Shown here: positions 57,198-64,000 of the stretch, piece after piece | How positions within the stretch are numbered: the first letter of the stretch is position 1 | Layout: the number at the start of each line of letters is the position of its first letter | From: Dama dama | Taxonomy: Eukaryota > Chordata > Mammalia > Artiodactyla > Cervidae | Assembly: GCF_033118175.1 (NCBI RefSeq) | Contig: NC_083701.1 | Span: 10,621,501 to 10,685,500, forward strand | DNA length: 64,000 nucleotides | Reading direction: 5' to 3' | Program-made: the position numbers and the translations under genes | Notes under the pieces: generated by a model | What the model was told of the DNA's origin: nothing | The model's database searches: none | What the model saw: only the letters and a program-made list of their open reading frames with translations

Positions 57198-58320
57198 AAT
57201 GGGGAATTCTGAAGCCGGGATGATGTTTCTAGCTGAAGTTATGAGCATTTATACCTCCAAGTTCATTGGTCTTGGAGAGTGACCTTGGGTGAGGAGGCCC
57301 TCTCAGCTGAGTTGATGCTCAAAGAATGATGCCAGCCTTTGGCAGGAATCCTAGGAGAATATGTCCTTGGTTCCTAGAGGGAGACCTAATGGCTCATCCC
57401 AAGACCCACCACAGCTCACTCCTTGTGCCACTAGGATCTACATCTTTGCACAAGTTCTGAGAGCAGTTTTTCTATGACCCTGGTGAGCCTGTCTTTCCTG
57501 GGCAAGCTTAGAAGAGGGCAGTGCCTGAGCTAAATCATAGTTCCCACTGCCGCAGCTGGTTTTGGGGGCCCAACCGATGCACATGGTGTCCCTCCTCTTG
57601 TCTGAGTTCTAGACTCCCCTCACCGCCAGCTAGCATCTCTGGCAGTGGTTTACATCTCTTGGTGGTTTACCTGGGGGCATGGTCCAGTTTCTAACCCCTC
57701 AGGCCTTTGAGCCTCTGGTCACCATGCCTTTCCTAGGCCAGGATGTAATTCCTGCCTGAATGATGACTCTGCTTGTCTGCTGGTTCCTTGGCATAATAAG
57801 CCCAACGTGCCGTGTTTTGTAGTTCGTACGACAGTTACTCTGTCACCTGGTAGAAGTCTTCAACCCTCGAAAAGCTGGAACTCTGAAGCTAGAGCACTCA
57901 GGGGTTCAGGCTCCCGAGGTGGGTCACTGGGAGAGAAGGTAAGTGGGGTCACTCCTGCTTCCCCTCTTTATTTCTCAGACTCATGCTCCCACCTACCAGG
58001 GCTTAACATCATGCCTTTGATTTGATGTGTCCACTGCATCCTGGAGAGTGGCACCCCATCTCCGGAGAGATTGACTACAAAATGACCACCAAGGTGCTCC
58101 CTTATTCAATCCAGGGCTCCCTCAGCGCCTGGCAGTGATGCAACCCCTGGATCCTGCCATCTTGTGCCCATTCTCACACCCCTCTGTCACAAAGGACATC
58201 CCCAGGTCTGACACGACAAGCCAGACTCCCGCACATGCATCTATCTCCAAGCTAAGCAAAACCACCCAGGCTCATACCATCACCTCCATTTAAAAAATTT
58301 TTGAAGCTAACTCTGGAAGA
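57198..58320. other. Unassigned intron sequence
   Basis: Over 1.1 kb of moderate GC. It has the look of an old, decayed element, but I cannot name one. Short frames are not gene-like. Confidence 0.35.
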
Positions 58321-58325
58321 AGAAC

Positions 58326-58508
58326 CCATTTTTTTTTGTTTGGCCTGAGTGAGGTCTTAGTTGCATTATCAGGGATCTTTTGTTGCAAAGCACAGGCTCT
58401 CTAGTTATTCTTCAGGGTGTGGGATCTTAGTTCCCCAACCAGGGATTGAACCTTCACCTCCTGAATTGCAAGGCAGATCCTTAACCACTGGACCACCAGG
58501 GAAGTCCG
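58326..58508 (-). mobile_element. CHR-2-type SINE
   Basis: TTTTTTTTGTTTGGCCTGAG, TTAGTTCCCCAACCAGGGATT and ACTGGACCACCAGGGAAGTCC, reversed. Confidence 0.93.
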
Positions 58509-59404
58509 GAGAGAAAGCACTCTTAAAAGTAGCTAAAACAGATTCCCAGCTCTTCCATGTCCTATGTGTCAGGAACAGAGAATGTGACAAAGGGGGACAT
58601 TTCATCAATGACCTGCCAGTGACCCGACCAGGAGGGTCCTTCCAGCAGGGGAGCAATTCATTTGAGTCTTACATTCCCCAGCTGACCCTTTGCCTCCTCC
58701 TAGCCACATCCATAAAACACTTGAGATGCGATGCCTGACAGGCGCTAGATGGAGAGAGAAGAGAATTGAATCAGTGTCCACTTGGGTCTTCAAAACATAT
58801 CTGATTTGTCTGCCTGTGAATATTTATAGGCTTCATTTCCAACACAGTGCTGCAAAATGCCCTGTGCCTTTTGCATCAAGAGTCCTTTCAGAAAGGACAC
58901 CTGAGTCTTTCCTGACTGCCAGCAGCAGATGAGTCATTCATTCCTTTTTTCATTCAAAGAAACGTTTATTATTCACCTGCCAGCTCCAGGAGTTGTGGGC
59001 ATCCAGACTGTGACTTTTCCCATCTCTACTTGTTTTGCTAACGTCATTATTTTCTGCTACACGTGTCACAAAGCAACATATACTACTTGGGTGAAACCTA
59101 CTCTGCTTTGGAATCACAACTTACACTGAGGTTTGGTTTTCAAGCGAACAACGTAATAAAAAGTCAGGCTGTAAAAAAAAAAAAAAAATCTCCATAAGCC
59201 AACACAGGCAAGTTTTACCCTGGAATGGTTGAGGCCAGATGAAGCAGTTGGCTTGTGTTTAGAGCCATGATGTGTGACAGAGATGTAACTTTAAACCTAG
59301 TGGCACATCCAGTCCGATGGGGTGGGTGCCTTGCTGGAGGCCACAGGCTGAAACAGACTGTAAATCCTTGTCTTCTCACACCACGTGCTCATGAACAGAC
59401 ACCA
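58509..59404. other. Unassigned intron sequence
   Basis: A possible reversed L2 piece near 58930-59010 and a 16-base A-run at 59173-59188. No exon recognised. Confidence 0.35.
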
Positions 59405-59908
59405 TGCTCAAACCAGTCGCTCAGCCGTGCCCAACTCTTTGAGACCCCATGAACTTCAGCATGCCAGGCTTCCCTGTCCTTCACTGTCTCCCAGAGTTTG
59501 TTCAGATTTATGTCTATTGAGTCAGTGATGCCATCCAGCCATCTCATCCTCTGTTACCCGCTTCTCCTCTTGCCCTCAATCTTTCCCAGCATCAGGGTCT
59601 TTTTCAATGAGTCAGTTCTTCTCATCAGGTGGCCAAAGTATTGGAGCTTCAGCTTCAGCATCAGTCCTTCCAGTGAATATTCAGGACTGATTTCCTTTAG
59701 GATTGACTGGTTAGATCTCCTTGCAATCCAAGAGACTCTCAAGAGTCTTCTCCAGCACCAGAGCTCAAAAGCATCAATTCTTTAGCACTCAGCCCTCTTT
59801 ATGGTCGAACTCTCATATCCATATGTGACTACTGGGAAGACCCTAGCTTTAACTATACAGGTCTTTGTTGGGAAAGTGATGTTTCTGCTTTTTAATATGC
59901 TGTCTCTG
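59405..59908 (-). mobile_element. BovB 3' end
   Basis: Reversed BovB, CAGTCGCTCAGCCGTGCCCA through TGTTTCTGCTTTTTAATATG, abutting a pyrimidine-rich tract at about 59908-59985. Confidence 0.93.
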
Positions 59909-59985
59909 TTCTTCCCTCTCTTCCTTTCCCCTCCCTTCCTTTCCCCACCTCTCTCCCTCTCTCTCTTTGTTCTGTCTCACCCCCT
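59908..59985 (+). repeat. Pyrimidine-rich tract
   Basis: CT-rich sequence with CCTTCCTTTCC and (CT)n runs at the junction of the BovB fragment. Confidence 0.85.
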
Positions 59986-60105
59986 ACTTGTAGTTGCAAT
60001 ACACAGAAGCTAAATGTACAGATGAGAAAACTCTGCTAGGTTATAGTTTGTCAACATATAAAACTCAGAGTTCCATGGAGAAGCTTCCTTCAATACCCTG
60101 GCCAC

Positions 60106-60859
60106 TGCCGGGGTCCAGCCTCGGCAGGATCCAGGGGGTACCCTCAGGATGAATGGCATCAGCGAGAGAAGACACATGAGACCAGCCTTGATAGGGTCAA
60201 GTCTGCGAGGGAGAGAGAGAGAAAGAGAGTGACCAGATGGGGGATGCAGCAGAGTCTGGCAGGGTCTGGCAATGCTTTATTTTTTACCGTAGCTCTTATA
60301 CCCTAAGTTAGTACATCTCTAAGGGGAAGATAGTTTAACATTACATCAGCTTGTTCTTCACGAAACCAGGGTGTTTCTGCATACTTCTTTGTTTATAAGG
60401 GTTTATAAGGTTTATAAAGGTCTTCTGGCCTTGGGGCCCATTAACATTTTATGCAGGTCAGGTGAATGTAAACCTATTTTCCATTTCTGTGGTGACCTTA
60501 ACTGAAAGGTAGCAGTCTCATAGGGCAACAGTACAGAGTAGAAGTATAACCTTGTTAACATAAAAATTAATCCTTCTGCAGAAGTTGTCAGTTGAGTTTA
60601 TCTAAGAAGTTTACCCCACACTGATTCTGCGACTTTAGTGAGGCAGCCTCTGCCTAGCACTCCTGGCTGACAATTAACAACCATCTCATTGTTACCACAC
60701 TAGGGCTAAGCTCTTATTTTTCTAGATCTATAACTATATTAACAATGGTTTCTATAACACAACCTTAGCACATTAAGAGCAAAAACACAGCAAGCAAATA
60801 TTAATCCAATAGCTACTTTTAGAATAATTTTTCTTATGTTTTCTAATAGGACTCCTTCA
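60106..60859 (-). mobile_element. Endogenous-retroviral LTR
   Basis: On the minus strand the LTR starts TGAAGGAGTC just after a U-rich stretch and six G (+ 60860-60870), which looks like a short polypurine tract. It ends CCCCGGCA at 60106. A TATAAG (60300-60295) stands shortly before AATAAA (60281-60276). TG…CA ends are present. The 5' boundary is inferred; a shorter LTR starting TGTCAGCC at 60672 is the alternative. Confidence 0.65.
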
Positions 60860-61240
60860 CCCCCCAAAAAGGCTCTATGTCTATTAGGGCCTTTATATGA
60901 TCAGGTTCTTTATGCTGTTTTATGATTAGGGTATTATGAGCAGTCATGCATATTAGTACCAAGGGCATAAATGCATTTGCCAAACAAACTAAAATACCAG
61001 CAAAGGAGTTTAAATTAAAACACTCCTTTCACCCTGGATAATCTCATAAAATACCACCACCCGGGAAACTTATTGATTAAAGTTCTAAATTGATTCTTAT
61101 TTGGAAAGAGATCGGAGAAGGCCTTCTGCATGTGTCACAGAAATTAGGGAATAGTCTATTGAAGCAAGTGTCAGAAAGACAGATATCATCTTTAAGGTGA
61201 GCCCCGGGGGCAGCTTTTCGGAATCCCTGAAAACCTGATC
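60860..61240 (-). pseudogene. Probable degraded retroviral env 3' remnant
   Basis: Upstream of the LTR on the minus strand an open stretch of about 90 codons runs from roughly 61130 down to a TAG at the LTR edge. It has one hydrophobic segment followed by a short polar tail, the layout of the end of a retroviral transmembrane envelope subunit. A stop codon interrupts the frame just upstream. I do not recognise the sequence itself, so assignment rests on position and shape. Confidence 0.4.
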
Positions 61241-61644
61241 CACCTTGCCTGTCAGGTTTTCTCCTCATGACCTTGCCATGGATGGGATCTCGTGTGCTGG
61301 CTCCTGGCAGGGCACATATGACAAAACTCTGCACCTGAACTTGGCTTCTGGTTTTCCTTGCAAAGTAACAGTTGAGTTGATTGATGTTGTCAAGCATCCA
61401 GAAGAAGCATCTCCTCCTAAAACAAAAGCCATTAATATTGATATTAATTGATATTAATAGTAATAAGAATTCCTTGATGATGCTGTCTTTAACTGGAATA
61501 TTCAAGGAAGTGTTTGTGAGTCCTAAAAGTAGGAGGGCCAAATATTCTGCAGGGGAGGATTGAGCATAGTGATATGGGATGGTTAACATCAGACATATTC
61601 TCACTTCCACTGTCAATCAAGCAAAGGTTTGGGATAGGACTGCG
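61241..61644. other. Unassigned sequence, possibly more provirus interior
   Basis: A 179-codon minus frame (61077-61616) spans this region but in a different frame from the env-like tail. No retroviral motif is visible in it. The left end of the proviral remnant could not be found. Confidence 0.35.
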
Positions 61645-61865
61645 CGCATGCCAGCTCAGTCAATCGGTCATATCTGACTCTTTGTAACTATGGACTATAG
61701 CCCACCAGGCACCTCTATCCTTGGGATTTCCCAGGTAAGAATACTGGAGTGAGTTGCCTTGTCCTCCTCCAGGGGATCTTCCCAACCCAGGGATTGAACT
61801 CACATCTCTTGGGTCTCCTGCATTGGCAGGCAGATTTTTTACCACTGTGCCACTTGGGAATCCCC
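61645..61865 (-). mobile_element. Bov-tA/BovA SINE
   Basis: GCATGCCAGCTCAGTCAATC through GTGCCACTTGGGAATCCCC. Confidence 0.92.
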
Positions 61866-62394
61866 GGGATCGGATTGAGGGAAATACAAAGCGTGATGAG
61901 ACACAGAGAATGCTGTCTCCACCCCCAGAGGTCGGATGGAACAAGGAGAGGGGTGGCATCATCAGAACCTGGTGGGAGCTGTCTTGTTAGTTACACAGGA
62001 ACACAGTCTTTGCCCAGACTGCTGCAGAATGAGGGCTTGCCCCAGTCTCTCTCTCTCTCTTCCTGTCTTCCTAGCTCCTTCCTGAACTAGCCATGGAAGA
62101 ACCCAAATGGAAACTGAAGACAGAGAGACCCGGTACCACCCAGAGATATCAGCACAGAGAGGGGCACAGAAGGGCAGCTCTTTAGGGGCAAAAAGTTGAT
62201 CTAGATAACCCCAAGGTATCCTATATGCCTACAAGCCAGGGAGCACATACGAGAGAAGAAAGAGAGAGACAGAGAAGCAAATCCCAGTGGCTCCTCCTTA
62301 GTCTCTGCCCACTGCCTTTTTCTGGAGGCAGCCTATGTGAAAACTTCTATACTAGTGGCTGCAATTTTAAGGTGTTTATTGTGTAAAAAAAGTT
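61866..62394. other. Unassigned intron sequence
   Basis: A (CT)n run near 62046-62060 and purine-rich stretches near 62250-62275. Possibly retroviral leader-like, but unproven. Confidence 0.3.
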
Positions 62395-63092
62395 GACTTA
62401 AACCTCAACATTCAGAAAACTAAGATCATGGCATCCTGTCCCATCTCTTCATGGCAAATAGTTGGGGAAACAATGGAAACAGTGACAGACTTTATTTTGG
62501 GGAGCTCCAAAATCACTGTAGATGGTAACTATAGCCATGAAATTAAAAGACGCTTGCTCCTTGGAAGAAAAGCCATGATCAACCTAGACAGCATGTTAAA
62601 AAGCAGAGACATTACTTTGCCAACAGAGGTTCGTCTAGTCAAAGCTACAGTTTTTCCAGTAGTCATGTCTGGATGTGAGAGTTGGACTATAAAGAAAGCT
62701 AAGCACTGAAGAATTGATGCTTTTGAACTGTGGTGTTGGAGAAGACTCTTGAGAGTCCCTTGGACTGTAAGGAGATCCAACCAGTCCATCCTAAAGGAAA
62801 TCAGTCCTGAATATTCATTGGAAGGACTGATGCTGAAGCCGAAACTCCAATAGTTTGGCCACATGATGTGAAGAACTGACTCATTTGAAAAGACCCTGAA
62901 GCTGGGAAAGATTGAAGGTGGGAGGAGAAGGGGATGCAGAGGATGAGATGGTTGGATGGCATCACCAACTCGATGCCCATGAGTTTGAGTAAGCTCCTGG
63001 AGTTGGTGATGGACAGAGAAGCCTGACGTGCTGCAGTCCATGGGGATGCAAAAAGTCAGACATGACTGAGCGACTGAATTGAACTGAACTGT
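62395..63092 (+). mobile_element. BovB LINE 3' end with reverse-transcriptase C-terminus
   Basis: Forward copy. An open frame at 62428-62709 encodes the C-terminal BovB block (ends SGCESWTIKKAKH) and then hits a TGA. The homologous frame decays after that. It ends with the GAACTGAACT tail typical of BovB. Confidence 0.95.
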
Positions 63093-63162
63093 GTAAATGC
63101 TAATTTACACACTGACTGTGTAAATGCTAAGTCGTTCTTTATGTATAACAGCTGCCTCCCCC

Positions 63163-63240
63163 CACCTTTTAAAAAATTTTTTTGGCCACACGCTCTGCAG
63201 TGGTAGCATGGAGTCTTAACCGCTGGACCACCTGGGAAGT
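63163..63240 (-). mobile_element. CHR-2-type SINE, partial
   Basis: TTTTTTTGGCCACACGCTCTG and ACCGCTGGACCACCTGGGAAG. The middle is deleted. Confidence 0.82.
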
Positions 63241-63688
63241 CAGACAGTTGCCTCCTTTAATCTTTGTAACTATTCACAAAGAATCATCACCTATGATGAT
63301 TCTGCTATGACTGCTAAGCTATAATAACTTTGAGAGCAAGTTTGGTGTGTTATTTTATCTTTGCAATAACCCTAGGTCATAGGGATTCCTTTATTCTTTT
63401 GCATGTGAAGAAATAGTAAGTTCACTGGATTATAAGCTTCAGGCAGAAGAGACTTATTCTCTATACCCAGCGCCCGGGATAGTGCCTAGAAAGTGTATAA
63501 TAGGTCATCAATAGTCATTTATATTAAAAACCAAAATAGAGGCTCTCAGAGGTAGAGTGTTGGGGTTCAATTCTGACTCCCAAACTCTAAAATCCTAAAC
63601 CATAGAAGCTTCCTGGATAATTGAAGGGGGAAAGCTGAGAACAGACACTTTCTTTCTTCCCTTGGGTATCCATGAAAATTTGCTTCAA
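63241..63688. other. Unassigned intron sequence
   Basis: An L2-like end lies at about 63420-63525. Otherwise nothing recognised. Confidence 0.35.
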
Positions 63689-63815
63689 GAACTTCCCTGG
63701 CAGTTCAGTGTTAGGACTCCACGCTTCCACTGTAGGAGGCATTGGTTCCATCCCTGGTTGGGGAACGAAGAGCTTGAAAACCACACAGCACATGCCAGAA
63801 AAAAAAAGAAAAAAG
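63689..63815 (+). mobile_element. CHR-2-type SINE
   Basis: AACTTCCCTGGCAGTTCAGTG head, CATTGGTTCCATCCCTGGTTG and an A-rich tail. Confidence 0.9.
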
Positions 63816-64000
63816 GTCTTGAGAATGTTTAACTGAGGCATCCCCTAAGGAAAGGCAGGAAGCTGAACAGCTCACATCCCTTTAGTCTGTCCACCACCAA
63901 GCTCATTCATTCATTCAACAAACATATCCCCAAGGCCTTCAGTGTTAACAGACTGTATATTTCATGGGGGCAGGGCCTGTCTTTCTTTGGTCCACCTTCA
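63816..64000. repeat. Probable L2 fragment at the window edge
   Basis: CATTCATTCATTCAACAAACAT and TTTCATGGGGGCAGGGCCTG are L2-like. It is cut by the end of the window. Confidence 0.4.

Larger units (their letters stand above)
29172..64000 (+). other. ADCY8: ADCY8 intron 1 (5' part, runs off the window)
   Basis: Everything after the exon 1 donor to the window end is treated as intron, because no acceptor followed by ADCY8-like coding sequence was found. The interval is full of transposable elements, listed separately. Unassigned unique stretches over 300 bases are noted individually. Confidence 0.8.

Noticed and set aside
57807..58025. 72-codon + frame with a GGTAAGT inside
   Set aside because: No domain and no acceptor context. 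The surrounding kilobase is unassigned and looks like decayed repeat.
61077..61616. 179-codon minus frame as a possible gene
   Set aside because: No recognisable motif; it sits inside the proviral remnant and is out of frame with the env-like tail.
528..61865. tRNA genes suggested by GGTTCGATCCC-like B boxes
   Set aside because: These are the tRNA-derived heads of Bov-tA and CHR SINEs. None folds as an intact tRNA in context.
528..61865. Regularly recurring ~200-bp repeats as an array or CRISPR
   Set aside because: The units are dispersed SINEs in both orientations at irregular spacing, not an array.
62428..62709. 93-codon reverse-transcriptase-like frame as a host gene
   Set aside because: It is the C-terminal piece of the BovB ORF inside a clear BovB copy.
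1..64000. A novel defence, toxin or biosynthetic system
   Set aside because: The window is mammalian intergenic and intronic DNA with one gene exon. No gene cluster of any kind is present.

Overview
This is a stretch of a ruminant nuclear genome (cattle or a close relative). The evidence is the repeat content: about 26 units of the ruminant tRNA-derived Bov-tA/BovA SINE, 8 fragments of the BovB (RTE-type) LINE, about 13 CHR-type cetartiodactyl SINEs, a bovine-type L1 and ruminant-type endogenous retroviral LTRs. Nothing prokaryotic is present. Most long open frames are translations of these repeats or of GC-rich DNA.

Only one host protein-coding segment can be supported: the first coding exon of ADCY8 (adenylyl cyclase type 8) on the + strand, 28221-29171. 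It encodes 317 residues: the cytosolic N-terminus with its calmodulin-binding helix, then most of the first membrane domain. It ends at a consensus splice donor (CAG|GTAAGT). The catalytic domains lie in later exons beyond the window. A CpG island covers about 25970-29130 and holds the promoter and a long GC-rich leader. Within it are a full CRE palindrome abutting an inverted CCAAT box (26116-26127) and four small upstream ORFs (27285-28074).

Layout: 1-25970 is intergenic DNA with many repeats, including a 5'-truncated minus-strand L1 at 10366-13745 with a perfect 15-bp target-site duplication. 24363-33125 holds no young SINE, L1 or BovB insertion that I can recognise, and this gap is centred on the ADCY8 promoter and exon 1. 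29172-64000 is ADCY8 intron 1. It contains a mariner-type MITE (33128-33205), a solo LTR (37621-38257), many SINEs and BovB pieces, old L1 3' ends, and a degraded retroviral remnant with an LTR (60106-60859).

The most unusual structure is an 80-bp insertion inside a BovB copy (51349-51428). It carries a 38-bp perfect inverted copy of sequence 1.85 kb away plus internal snap-back repeats, which looks like a templated-insertion repair scar. I found no previously undescribed biological system. Repeat family names are from memory of consensus sequences, and boundaries are usually good to about 5-20 bp.
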